Below, one piece after another: positions 12,707 to 23,928 of a stretch of 64,000 nucleotides of DNA (the first letter of the stretch is position 1; every line of letters starts with the position of its first letter). A program made the position numbers and the translations under genes. The stretch lies in contig CM077821.1 in assembly GCA_039720395.1 (NCBI GenBank), positions 44,080,792 to 44,144,791 of the forward strand, in the 5' to 3' direction. This DNA is from Liquidambar formosana. Taxonomy: Eukaryota > Streptophyta > Magnoliopsida > Saxifragales > Altingiaceae. The notes beneath the pieces were generated by a model. That model was given only the letters and a program-made list of their open reading frames with translations. It made no database searches and had not been told where the DNA came from.

Positions 12707-13353
12707 AGAGAAGGAGAAGGGAGGAGAGGCTCGACGGTGGCTCACCGGAGCACGATAGCCTCGATCCGACGCCAGCAAGCTTGGATCTAGTGTATTTTGG
12801 CCCAATCTTCGCATGTGTGGTTACGAATTTGGATTTATTCACTCTATTTTTGAGGTAGGGGCATTTTCTCATCTTAAACCATTGATGCATGGGGGTTTCT
12901 GGGTTCAAATCATGTAAAAACACATGTTTTTGGCATTCTTTACATAAATATCATGCATGTGGGCATATTTTATGGATTTTGGATAAATTTTGGAAAATCT
13001 AGGGTTTTGTATTATTCCATATTTGGTTATATGCATGTTATATTTCAAACCCTCATATGATTTGGGGTACAATGGGTTAATTTTGATAACCTATTGGGTT
13101 AAATGTTTTCAATCAAATATTGGGGGTCACTTTTATATAAATGATTTGAAACCATTATTTTGAAAAATGGTTGGGAAATGATTACCATGATTTATGGAGT
13201 TATTTCATACGGTTTTCAAAGCACAAACCTATTATGTGGCTTTTGAAAAATTTATATATAATTTTCCGGTTTATGTGGAAATTATGAAATTGGTAAAGGA
13301 AAAGATAAATGGTGATGATATGGATATGGTGATGAGGGCTACTGGAGACAGGA

Positions 13354-13521
13354 TTATTGCGGTCCCAGATAGGGATGTCTTGCCGTGTCTTCCTATCCTT
13401 TAGTCCTGGGCTATGTGCCCGAATAGAGGTTACTGCGGTCCCATGTAGGGATGTCTTGCCGTGTTTCCTCTTGAGGTTACTGCAGTCCCAGATAGGGATG
13501 TCTTGCCGTGTTTCCTCTTAT
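13354..13521. repeat. Three tandem imperfect repeats inside the solo LTR
   Basis: The block TAGGGATGTCTTGCCGTGT occurs three times with shared flanks (attgcggtccca / ttactgcggtccca / ttactgcagtccca), spaced about 75 and 55 bp apart. This is typical internal LTR repetition. Confidence 0.65.
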
Positions 13522-15619
13522 TTTTCGCGCGCAAGGGCCCCGCATGACCTGGGGAGGATTTATCAGTTTGAAAGACTAATGTTATGGATTGCCAGATATG
13601 GCGGATGTTGGTTATTGGCTTATAAGGCCGTGATATGATATCAGAAAATGATGGTTAAATTCATTTGTAAAATGATGATTTTGATAACAAATAACTTGAG
13701 TTATTTCTTACCTCTTAAAAAGAAAAAGGGGTGTTGGTATTTAATGATTTAACTTCCGCAATTATTTCGTTATACTTGTATCAGTTTTATTAACCGAAAA
13801 ATTATATTGCAAACTAATCAATGGTTTTGCAGGGCTTTGGAAAAGTATATAAATTATGGTTTTTAAAACCTTGGATTATTTTGGGAAAATGTTTTCCTAC
13901 TGAGCGTGTAGCTCATACCCCCACAGTTTTTCTTGCAGGTCATATTTTCAAAATAAAGCTTGACCTGGAGTTGGAAAGCACATCAACATGCGTGCATTCA
14001 TATAGAAGATCATTGTATTTTATTTCGGCTTTGAGCCTAGGCATGTATTAATTTTAATTCATGGCCTGTAATAAAAAGATAAGTAGTGGTTGCAGATGTG
14101 GATGAGACCCATGTGATTACGATACAACTTGTAGTTTTATTTATTTTTGGAATAGTGTGTGGATGGTTGAAATGATTATAAATGGGTTTTCTACAGGTTT
14201 TATGATTAGTCGATAACTTGGTATGTCCTATTTACAAACGGGACCATGCCGGATTTTATAAAAATGTTTTCAAAATAATTATTTTTATTAAACATCCACC
14301 AAAATTGGCTTTAAAATTGATTTTTTTTACTACATAACTAACGGTCCCCATTTTGGGTCGTTACACACCTCACCCATCCATGGAATTTGCCGACGGAGAA
14401 GTTCGTGTGAATGGGTTACTGCAGATCTGGGTTCTGGTCGCCGTCCCTCGCACACTGCCAAGCTCTTGATTCCTTCTACCAAACCCATCTTCCAACTAGA
14501 TTTGGGTACTGGTCGCCGTCCCACGCAGATATGATCAGTAGAGGAAAAGACAAAAAAAAAAAAAGGAAAAGAAGAGGGAAGAGGAAGAATGAAGAAGATG
14601 GTTGCCGTCCCACGCAGATCTAATCAGCAGAAGAGAAGGAAGAGGGAAGAAGGAAAAGGAAGAAGATGAGGCTGTCGATGGAGGGGAATTCGACGTTAAG
14701 AGGGATTGGGAGCAAGAGAGGGGAGAGAGAGGGAAGCACCACTGCCAAGAAATCTTGGCGACAAGCTTATCCTCACCAATTGACATCATCACTTAGTTGA
14801 TCTCCGACGCCGGAGAGGGGACATCCATCCCAAAAAAACCCAAACTTATCGGAAAAAAGCTTGCCGTCGAACCAGATCTGGGTATTAGTTGTCATCCCAC
14901 GCAGATCTGATAAGCAGAGGAAAATAAAAATTAAAAAAAAAGAAAGAGAAGAGGAAGGAAAAGGACGGCGTTAGACCTGAGTGTCGCTGGCGTTTGAGGC
15001 TATTGCAACAGGAGGCAAAATTTTTTTTTTTGAGCTGTTGCTTCTTCTTCGTGCTTCTTCGCCGGAAAAAATGGAGTTGGCTAGGAAAATGGCATTGAAA
15101 AAAAAAAAAAAAAACGTTGGTGGTAGCCATGTGTGCTGCTGCTGCCTCTCTTCTTCTTCTTCTTCTTCAGGCGGATGCTCTGTTTTTTATTTTTTATTTT
15201 TTATTTTTGGTTGTGTTATGTTTTGGGTCCTTGGAGATGAACGTCATCATCGACGAATCCATCAAACCCAAACGTAGCCTCCGCGCCAAATGTAGCGTTT
15301 TGGTTTCAATAAGGGTAAAATGGGTATTTTAACCCCTTTTTTACATGACATCAGCAATAGCCGTTAACTTTTTAAAAGGCTGGTTAATGGATGGAGGAAT
15401 ATGTATATTATTTTCTAAAGTAGGGGAGGGTAGTGTAATTTCAGAAATGACAGGGGAGATCAGTGTAATAGTCAGTAAACACAGGTGGTGTAAATGTATT
15501 TTACCTTTTTTTTTAATTTCTTGAATTTTTGATTTTTTTTTTTTTTTGGGTCAAATGAATAAAAGTCAAATTTGTTTGATATATATTAATAATTATTGAA
15601 TTATTTGACATAATGAATA

Positions 15620-16437
15620 CTCCATCCGTCTCTAAATTATTGGTCTCTTTTCTTTTTTGGGATGTTTCAAAATTATTGTCACATTTCAAAAGTCAATAAT
15701 ATTTTTAAATTCATTTCCTAAAATACCTTTAAAAACAACCTTGTTGTATAGGACCAAAGTGGTAAGATTAACATGTTAACCTATTTTCTAGTAATGAAAG
15801 AAATCTTTTGTCGTCAAATTGCATGTTAAACTAACGTTATCCCACTTAATTGAACTGACCAAAATACCCCTACCCTATAACTGTTTCAAACCCTTTGATC
15901 AATAATGATTTTCAATGGAGATAGGTGTGGAATATTTTCAAAATAAATTTAACTTGATTTTCAATGTAAATTGAACTTGATTTTCAAGTTATATTAAACT
16001 TAATTTGATTTCTAATTTAATTTCAATTTTTTTTATATATATAAAATTTCCTAGTCAACATGGGTTTTGTTTTGAAGCTCTTGATGAGTACAATATAAAA
16101 ATATGATTTTTTTATTGAAATCAAACTCTTAAAAAAAAAATTATTGTATTTTTAAGGAAAATGTTGATATCCCCATGAGAATAGGAAACTGTTATATATT
16201 AATTGTTATATTTACAAAATGTCAGGGCCTTTTTCATTGGGCTAATAGCAATGGTCTTAAGGATTAATCATTTTCCTTTTAAAAATGTATTCTCTTTATT
16301 TCTAATGTTTTGTATACTTGAAAGGGCAAAATTAGAATGTCAAAATATATGTATTGATGTAAAACATTTAATAGGATTTTCTTAAAAAACATGTTTTTCT
16401 TTTTTCAATAAAGAATATTAATTAAGAATGGATGGAG
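15620..16437. mobile_element. Stowaway-like (Tc1/Mariner) non-autonomous element
   Basis: The left end CTCCATCCGTCTCTAAATTATT has the classic Stowaway-type start and the right end GAATGGATGGAG is its inverse. TA dinucleotides flank both sides (15618-15619 and 16438-16439). The 818 bp length is long for a Stowaway MITE. No transposase frame is seen; the interior is AT-rich. Confidence 0.65.
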
Positions 16438-17074
16438 TATTACTTATATTTTTGGCACAACATCTTACTTATTAAGTTGATTTGCATTGTTTTCAATACT
16501 CATAATTTTTTTTTCTTTAAAAAAATAAATAAAAAATTATACCTGATATTTTCTTGAAGAAGTTTGAAATTTTAAACTATTCCTATGTTGCATAATTTTG
16601 AATTCCAAATTTATCACTGTGATAAACAATAATGTCATGTTATTCCTCTAATCAATCTTGTTTTTGGTTTGAACAAATAAATTTCCTTATACAGTGCCCG
16701 CTTAAGATTCTTTGCCCCAACTATGGCTCGATTTGAATTCGATCAATTTTGCCTTGATCCAAAATTAAATCGGCCGAGATTTGGTTATTATTTTCTTAGT
16801 CCATAATTAACCTATAAACTAATAGAATATAACAAACCACTTGGAAGATAAACAAACTATGTTCATATAGTATGGCAGAGTAACACAAAGTTGTTGGGTA
16901 GCATCCATGGCTTCGAACGAAGAAAAAGTATAGAAATAACACGTCAAATTTCCACGCTTTTTGACTGCATGACGAGGGAGAGGAGGGTTTGCGGATCCAT
17001 ATAATATGGCAGACAGACGAGACATGCAATCTTCACCGTAAAGTGAAGTTCATATGATCTCTTTGGATTGCTAA

Positions 17075-17589
17075 AGGGGTGTTTGGCTATTATATTTTGA
17101 TTTTTCCACGTTTGTTTGGTAAACAAAAAAATTTGTAAGAAAATATAAGTATTAATTTTACCGTAATGCTTTTTATTATAAAATATATACTATGAGTTTT
17201 GTGGAAAACCTTTTTCTATATAAAAGAGTTAGTAAACAGTTAATGATAGAGTTTACAACTTTCTTGTGACAACCAAACGTTTGAAAAATGAAAGAAAATG
17301 ATGTTATTTTACTTTTCAATTTCTTTTTGTAGGAGGGTTCGGTACGGGTGGTGGTGAGAAGAGCATGGGCATCATGGTAATAGTGGTGGTGGTATAGTTG
17401 TATCAATTATTCATTAAAATTTGATAATTTTGATAAAAATTCTAGACGGTACTTGAATGTTGTAAAATTTGAGTTCAAATTTAAAAGTTTTGAGTCTAGA
17501 TAGTTAACCAAAGAATTTATTGCTTAAATTTTTAAAAATTCCGTTTCAAAAATAAATTTATCCTTCAAATTTCTCAACCAAACACAACG
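17075..17589. mobile_element. Possible PIF/Harbinger-like MITE
   Basis: The left end AGGGGTGTTTGGCTA and right end AACCAAACACAACG form a short imperfect inverted pair, each next to TAA (17072-17074 and 17590-17592). The core match is only about 8 bp, so this may be chance in AT-rich DNA. No coding content was recognised. Confidence 0.35.
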
Positions 17590-17640
17590 TAAATTTTAAA
17601 AGAAAAAAAAAATCTCTTTAAATATTACTCCCAAATAAAA

Positions 17641-17842
17641 ATCTGGGGAGGACTACTTTTCACACAATTTATTTATTTATTTTTTTTTGTGGCTAATTCA
17701 CACTCTTCCATGGATTTTTTTTTAATCCACACTCCTCCAAAGTATATGAAAATAAAACCATGGAAGAGTGTGGATTAGCAAAAACCCATAAAAAGAATGT
17801 GAATTAACTTTAAAAAAAGTGTGAAAATAGCCCCACCCAAAA
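17641..17842. repeat. Hairpin MITE
   Basis: Inner arms CTAATTCACACTCTTCCATGG and CCATGGAAGAGTGTGGATTAG are near-perfect inverses. Outer arms (GGACTACTTTTCACAC; GTGTGAAAATAGCCC) also pair. The whole stretch of about 200 bp could fold into one hairpin. The flanking target is not clear. Confidence 0.6.
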
Positions 17843-17887
17843 TCTGGTTTTATCCTTACAAATAAATAAATCTAGGTTTATGTCTCT

Positions 17888-18115
17888 TCGGGTGTTGCTC
17901 ACCATACTCAAGCTAGTCCTTCCCATTGACCTATGCCGAGCTCATCTCAGTCGTTTAATGGAATTTTGGACGGTTGAGATTAAAATATATAAAAAAAAAA
18001 AATCAATAAGATCATTTTGGTTACTTCAATAACAACATTTTGTCTTATAATCTTTATTATCTAAAATCTCATCCAATGACCGAGATGAGTTCGGCAGAGC
18101 GGCAACACCGAATCC
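17888..18115. repeat. Second hairpin MITE with GC-richer ends
   Basis: The left arm CTTCGGGTGTTGCTC and its inner block GCCGAGCTCATCTCAGTC pair with the right arm GACCGAGATGAGTTCGGC ... GCAACACCGAA, about 225 bp in all. It lies roughly 185 bp upstream of the tRNA-His gene. Confidence 0.6.
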
Positions 18116-18298
18116 AAACTCGACTGCCAGGCCTCAACAAGGTTCTAATTTGGACCTCAGTTGTCTTTCTTGTCGCACGATAACGAAACAGGCAGTATAT
18201 TGAATCATCCGTGGTCCCCGCCGCATGTGCCTTTTTCTCCCTTTTGGCCCATTTGGTTTAGTGGTCTAGTAAAAAAGCAGTCTGAAGAACATCAACCA

Positions 18299-18370
18299 GT
18301 GGCTGTAGTTTAGTGGTGAGAATTCCACGTTGTGGCCGTGGAGACCTGGGCTCGAATCCCAGCAGCCACA
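18299..18370 (+). tRNA. tRNA-His (anticodon GTG)
   Basis: A 72 bp cloverleaf with acceptor arms GTGGCTG (18299-18305) and CAGCCAC (18363-18369), discriminator A at 18370, and anticodon stem CCACG/CGTGG enclosing the loop TTGTGGC. The anticodon GTG is at 18332-18334. The TPsiC arm contains GGCTCGAATCCCA (box B). It has no intron and no encoded CCA. The sequence is of the nuclear plant type, unlike plastid trnH. A short T run follows at about 18380-18388, suitable for polymerase III termination. Confidence 0.95.
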
Positions 18371-18390
18371 TTATTAGGTTTTTTTTTTGA

Positions 18391-20480
18391 AAGGTTCGCA
18401 TCAACAGTGGCTCTCAGCTCATGTCTGAAGTCTGAAACTCTGAACTGCCATTTATCATCTGCTATTTCTATTTTTTAGAGTTATTGTTCTTCCATTCATC
18501 ATCGCATCAAAAGGGCAAATTTTGAAAATGACAAATTATCTCAACTTAAAATTGAGCAATAAGAGAGTTTAATATATTCAAGTCTTTACTGCCTCGCTTT
18601 TAGGTGATCCATATATCGCGGGAGATTTGTATACAGGCTCAAAGGCCCAAGATACCCCTCTTTCAAACGAGAAAATAAAAATAAATAAGTAAATAAAAGA
18701 ATAAGAACTTATGATTAGGGCGCCCTCATTTACATAGTAGTGAACTTCTCTGGTTCTTAAATGATTTTGCATGAATTTCAAAACAAGGTGCCTTCCATTA
18801 GCACAAAGGACCTTATAAAGGTTTTAGTAACAAATTTCGATATAAAATGTTATGTGATTTAATTGATTTGCCAATCAAAGTTTGACGTTTTTCTTTGTTT
18901 TGGAATATTTGATTAAAATTTTTCTTTTACTTTGACTATTACACATGGTTATGATATATATATATTTTTTGTTAATAAACATAAGGACATAATGCCATCA
19001 ATGATTCTCATGTCCAAAATAGCAAAGAAAAAAAAAACAAATGAGAGAGCTCTTTACAAAAATGTAAACCAAGCCATACACAAGAATAGTGTTTGAATAT
19101 GAATATATGATATAGATCCACCTATGTTCTTATAGCCCAAACTATTAACTTTGTTCAATAGAAAACTTGTTCGAGTTCACTCGTAAAATAAATAAGTTAA
19201 AATCAAACATCATTTTTTAACTCGTTAATTCATTGAGTCAAGTTTGAGTAGAGAATTACATACCCAACTTTATGAGTTCATTAATATTTTATAGGGGCGT
19301 TTGGGGATAAGTCATTTTTTCAAAACTTATACAAGTGCAAGTCTTCTTTCAAAAACTAGTTAAGTTTCAAGTTCTCTTTATAATGTTAAGACAAAAATAC
19401 CGTTATCACTATTAACACTTTCCATTTAAAATTTAAAGAAATAAATTCTCCATGATACTCAGAGAGTATTTTGTCCCAAAATTTTTGAAAATCATGTCCC
19501 CTCATATTTGAAAATTCCATAATTGAATTAAAGGAAAATAAATGTCTCTCTCCACATAGATCGTGTAACTGTTTTAAATTTCAGATTTTCTTGTTTGTAT
19601 TTGGAAAATTATAATAAAATGTGTAATTATTTTAAAATTGGAACAATACTTTGTGTGATGGTTTTAATTTTTGTTTTCAAAAAATGAAATGTATTTTATT
19701 TTTTAAGTAGACATTCTTTTTTGGGTATTGAAAATAGTTACAGTTGGGTTTGGAAATTATTTATTATTATTATTTTTAACTGTTTTAAATAAATTGAAAA
19801 TTCAAAAAAACGCATAAAAGTTTTGTGTACTTTGTGTAACAATAGTTACATATAAACCAGAGATTGTTGGTGAAAATCAAGTAATCTCATGCTTTAAAAA
19901 GGAAAGAAAATAAAAAGAAATCATTATAGTTATACCATATATCAATATGGTATCATATATGCAAAAATCAAGTAATTTTGTGCTTTAAAAATAGAAAAAA
20001 AAAGAAAAAAGAAATAGACATAATTATATTGTATTTGAATATGGTATCAAATCTACAAAAATGAATAAAATAAAAAATTCAAATTCAGATCATTAATGAA
20101 GGAAGAAAATCCTATATTTGTGTGAAGAATCCCATTAATTGTTTATTATATCTCATGAGAATGGTATAAATGGTATCTATGAGAAGATGAATCCCAATAT
20201 CAACCCAAAACGTGGTCGGTTTAGTGAGGGTGTGGACTTGAAGGATTAAAATAAATATATGTGAACTTTTGACTGGATGTTTATGCTACAAGTGTATTCT
20301 TGACTAATTTCCTCTATTTTATAAATAACTAAATTATTCGAATTCAGCTTGAGATTGATTTATAAGTCGAATGAGTCGAGCTGAATAGTAGGCTGCTCAG
20401 ATATGACTCAAGCCCAGCTTGGGATGGACTCGATAATCGTTTGGGTTCACTAATAAACTAGGTCTGATGTGGGTGGAGCA
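18391..20480. other. AT-rich intergenic region
   Basis: No gene was recognised in about 2 kb. It contains a TA run near 18955, many homopolymer stretches and one imperfect tandem duplication at 19878-20065. The only longer open frames are low-complexity. Confidence 0.6.
19878..20065. repeat. Imperfect tandem duplication of about 95 bp
   Basis: Both units begin AAATCAAGTAAT and run through a CTTTAAAAA...AAAGAAA stretch to a TATGGTATCA motif (about 19955 and 20040). Differences are mainly in the A-rich middle. Confidence 0.55.
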
Positions 20481-20501
20481 CAAGCCCAGATCGGGTGGGA
20501 T

Positions 20502-20507
20502 TGGGCC
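20502..20507 (+). promoter_or_regulatory. Site II (TGGGCC) motif upstream of OST4
   Basis: TGGGCC lies at the inferred OST4 promoter/5' UTR border, just before AAAACGACGTCG. TGGGCC/GGCCCA elements are TCP-binding sites common in plant housekeeping promoters. The transcription start is not determined. Confidence 0.4.
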
Positions 20508-20833
20508 GATACAAAAAAACGACGTCGCTTATCATTGAAAGTATGGTTTTCTTTCATATTCTTCTCGATATCGTCCTAATCTTCCTCCGTTCTTCGACTT
20601 CGAAGAGAGAAAATATCGCGATTGCCATCGGATTGAAGGATCAAACCGGAAAGCAAATTCACCGCTTCCACAGTAAGATTTTCAGTTACATTTTGCTTTT
20701 ATAAATCATTTTTTATACTTTGGTTTGTTTTCAATGTTTCTGATCTCGTCTTATTCAAACGCGTGTGTGTGGTAATTCTAGGGCTTCTATTTTCTTTTTC
20801 TTTGATTTAATTCATTTGCATTTTCTTAAACCT

Positions 20834-21035
20834 TCCGTTTGGTTGCTGTGAAGATTTATGAAAATATAAGAAAATCCAAAACTCGGATTGTATGTTTCTC
20901 AATACTTAATGGTCTAGTTAACTGAGCATAATACAACCATTTAACTCAGTTCAAAGTGAGTGTGTGTGTAGTTTTGAAACAATAAACAACAGAAGAAAAT
21001 AAGACTAAAATTTTTTTCTCAGCAACCAAACGGAA
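20834..21035. repeat. CGTTTGGTT-type inverted repeat in OST4 intron
   Basis: The left end TTCCGTTTGGTTGCTG and right end CAGCAACCAAACGGAA are almost perfect inverses over 16 bp, about 200 bp apart. It lies near the start of the inferred 5' UTR intron of OST4, just as related repeats lie in the first introns of other genes here. Confidence 0.6.
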
Positions 21036-22112
21036 TCATTCTTAGATGCAGCTTTAGAATTGAAGACTTGAGTGACTTTCGATATTGGGAAATTTAATCA
21101 CATCTTTTTGACATATGTTCTATTTGGTTCAAGAGCAGCCTTAAGATTGGGTTCGGTTGCGCGGGAATCCAATTTGGTTTTTTGAATACCTATTCTGTGG
21201 AATTTGGAGAGATTCCGTTTAGTATGGATTTGGATGGTGGGAGGGTCTTGATAGTATAGTTGTTTGTGTTGATCGTGGTGTTTTGTTTAGACCATGGATC
21301 ACTTTCTTGGTTTTCCACAAATGTTCATGTTTGGGTGAAATGGCAAAGGAAATCGAACAGATAGAATTTTGATACTTAGAAGGAGCTCATCTCGACTAAT
21401 TTTCATTGACACCCCAATACCCCATGGTTGGTATGCATCAGTTGAGGAAGAAGATCCAGTAGCTGTATTATTGAAAATGAGAATCGAACAATGGTTGCTA
21501 GAGCAATTATGGGGAGGGGCAAGCAGAAACAGGAAGCAGGCTGGAGGAATATATAGTTAGCAAATGGGAGTTTAATCTTCTGTATTGTATCGAGGAACCT
21601 TTGCCTACACCCCACCCCCCTAGGTCCTCCATTGTTGGTGCAATAATGATTTTTGAGCCTTCCTGAAGACCAACTTCTCTTTGCTCCCCGTATTTTTTCT
21701 CGTATGTCTGTCTAAGAACTGGACATTTTTGCATTTTTCTGCTCCTAAACCTCTAAGTTGGTCTCTCAAAAACCATCTCTATTTTTGCGCCATGTAAAAA
21801 TGAATTTTGAGAAAAGATGCTTTACTTGAAGTCTGCTCTCATTTTCTCTTCTTTTATGGTTGATGACTGCCCCATAGTCTCATCTTTTATTGCCATTTGG
21901 TTCACGGTCAAGTATATGCACTCTACGTGGTAAGACAGATAGAGTTCCATCACTCCGTGTGCTTGGAAATTCTGAAATCTAGGGTTCCTGAGACTCTCCT
22001 TGTTGTCACCTTTTGGTGAACTCAACATGGAGGGCTTTACAATTCAGTGTTGTAAATTGTTGGCTGAGACCTGCTACTATAATGTCAACAGGTTGCTTGG
22101 TTTGTGGCAGTT

Positions 22113-22430
22113 TTTTTTTTTTTTGGTGGGGGGGGGGGGGGGGGTTGTTGGTCTGTAATAAAAGAGAAACATCAAAAGAAAAGAACATTACACTACGCCC
22201 AACTACAAGCGTCCTGCAAGCATGCCTCCACCACTAGGCCCAGCTGTGACCCAGGAAAGACAACTCTGGAAAATTTAGTCTTGAGTGCCCAGCGGGCCAT
22301 ATAATGGGCTGCCCCATTTGCATCTTGTCCTATTATACAGACTGAAGAAACAGGGATGCTGCGAATTCCAGCTTGAACATCAAATATAATCACTGCAGTG
22401 GCCCATGAAATATAATTCTGAATGATTTTT
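22113..22430 (-). mobile_element. Truncated LINE 3' end (RNase H tail fragment)
   Basis: On the minus strand, 22393-22193 reads ...GIRSIPVSSVCIIGQDANGAAHYMARWAL..., matching the C-terminal RNase H-like end (RSANxxAHxLARWAL) of plant L1-type LINEs. It is followed by non-coding sequence and then, at the 3' side, a C tract and a poly-A run (T run at 22111-22124 on the plus strand). It is 5'-truncated, inactive and inside the OST4 5' UTR intron. Confidence 0.65.
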
Positions 22431-22931
22431 TAGAAACTAAAACTCTGCAACAAAAATATGTATGGATGTATGGTATTTCTAAACCATTAGACTAAATGAA
22501 CCCTTAATACGTCTAAAATTTTAAACCATTAGACTAAACAAACTGTTAATATATTTATCTTGTTCTCATAGGTTTCAATTGTACCTGCTAATTTTTTGTG
22601 TGAAGTAATGTTAATAAATCTGTGAATATGCCATTCAGGTAAGACGGTAAGAGTGCAGCATGTTGTTCCCCACTACTGGGTTCGAAGTTCATTTGGGCTG
22701 CCTTTCTTCATTAAATCAACACTAGCTTACTAAACCACTAACTAAAAGGCTTGTGTATAGTGTCCTTGCCTCTGACAGAAAAATGAAAAATAAAGGAAAA
22801 AATCTTAATAAAGTTGTAGATTACCTTCAACCTATTTGCCGCAAATAGTCTTGATTCTAATATGATGTATCATTTTGTAGGGACCAATAATTTTGGATGT
22901 TATTAATCTTCTCTTGCATGTGGTCTTGCAG

Positions 22932-23045
22932 ATGATTGATGATCAAGACCTCGGTTTCTTTGCCAATTTTCTTGGTATCTTCATATTTGTACTGGTAATT
23001 GCTTACCATTACGTGGTGGCTGACCCGAAATATGAAGGCAACTAA
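22932..23045 (+). CDS. OST4: Oligosaccharyltransferase subunit OST4
   Basis: A single 114 bp exon encodes 37 residues starting [15 protein letters not shown] and ending DPKYEGN. This is the full length of plant OST4, with one transmembrane helix at about 9-30 ([20 protein letters not shown]). OST4 is a small ER membrane subunit that stabilises the STT3-containing oligosaccharyltransferase complex for N-glycosylation. The ATG directly follows a TCTTGCAG acceptor (22924-22931). The 5' UTR is probably split: an upstream exon of about 20490-20672 ends CCACA before GTAAG, giving a 2.26 kb intron that contains a MITE and a LINE remnant. A 25-base poly-G run lies in the 3' UTR at 23097-23121. The product is certain from sequence; the upstream exon is inferred. 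Confidence 0.93.
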   Translation: MIDDQDLGFFANFLGIFIFVLVIAYHYVVADPKYEGN

Positions 23046-23329
23046 GGTCTTCCCATTTTTATTTTTTTATTTTTATTTTTTTGTGTGTGTGGGTGTGGGG
23101 GGGGGGGGGGGGGGGGGGGGGAGGGTACTTATGGGTTTGCAAAAGAGATGTCATGTTGGTTTTGTTGACTGAGCTGTTTTGGAATGGGTATTATATGATG
23201 TAGTGTAAACCTCTGAGCTTTGCAACTATGAATTCTATCTGATGCTTTCATTTTCGGACACATCAAAGATCCATTGATTCGTTCTCACTTTTACAGTTCC
23301 AGTTTTCAATACTATTGCTTTAACATATA

Positions 23330-23928
23330 ATGGCGCCTCAAAAACTTCGAATGACTGCTACACTCGGTGGTGGTATCTGCTGGATGTGGTGGTGGTGGCA
23401 GTGTAGTGCATGGGTGGTGGTGATGTCCAACTAGGCAATTCCCGTTGTCTCCTCAGCAAGGATTAACTTCTCCCTAAGGAGTTCAAAGCAAGGATTCATT
23501 CTATATTTCTATGAAATTAGCGATGGAATTAGATGATCGGATCTCATTTTCAGCTTTGTACTCCTACACAAAGGAGCCACTGCCACTGCCACTTTCACCT
23601 TTTAAAGTTCTTTCTTATGATCTTTACCCAAATAGGAGAGAAGTATGGTGTTGCATTCTTTTATGACAGGGTTGAGGTTTGTTCGGTTGAATGTTGAAAC
23701 TTGACAAATTGCACTTGACATCAATCGATTAACAGGTACATCCTTTTTAGTGACTAATAAATTGATCAAAATCTTTTTTTAATCAGACGGCTCCTCATCA
23801 CTGCATTTGGGTATTTGTCATAGACTCTGCAGTCCTACCTTAAAAGTGGAATGAGCGAGCAGCTGGTGAAAAAATTTTCCATAGCTTTCCATCTTTTACA
23901 TGTGGTTGCACCGACTCAATTAATATTT
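23330..23928. other. Short gap between convergent OST4 and FUSC gene
   Basis: It holds the 3' ends of both genes and GGT/GGTG-rich runs near 23365-23420. No additional gene is recognised. Confidence 0.5.

Larger units (their letters stand above)
12220..14365. mobile_element. Nested solo LTR, probably Gypsy type
   Basis: A 2146 bp insert begins TGTGAGGACCC and ends GGGTCGTTACA, imperfect inverses of each other with the TG...CA termini of LTRs. It is flanked by catct (12215-12219) and cacct (14366-14370), a 5 bp target duplication with one transition. Removing it restores a run matching the neighbouring duplicate at 12045. No internal retrotransposon domains are present, so a solo LTR left by recombination is the simplest reading. 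Plant Gypsy LTRs often start TGTAACGACCC, which fits. A CTACTGAGCGTG...CTCA motif near 13897 also looks LTR-like. Confidence 0.75.
11661..15506. mobile_element. Mutator-like element without transposase
   Basis: The ends are long inverted repeats of about 80 bp: the left starts AGGTAAAATACATCTACAC, and the inverse of the right starts AGGTAAAATACATTTACAC. Both continue through TTACACTGA and AAATTACACT blocks. The AT-rich flanks (tatttttaa against tttttttta) could be a decayed 9 bp target duplication. The total is 3846 bp, of which 2146 bp is a nested solo LTR, so the element itself is about 1.7 kb. The interior has a tandem duplication (about 11984-12083, repeated from 12151 and resuming at 14371) and three or four repeats of a GTCGCCGTCCCACGCAGAT block at 14429-14915. 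No transposase is seen; GC-richer islands might be captured gene fragments. Confidence 0.7.

Noticed and set aside
12603..12923. 106-codon minus-strand frame in the solo LTR
   Set aside because: Low-complexity Ser/Leu run from a GA microsatellite; lies in a non-coding LTR.
22636..22700. Possible second SINE or tRNA-like sequence (GGGTTCGAAGTTC)
   Set aside because: A box B-like motif is present but no convincing box A, tail or target duplication.
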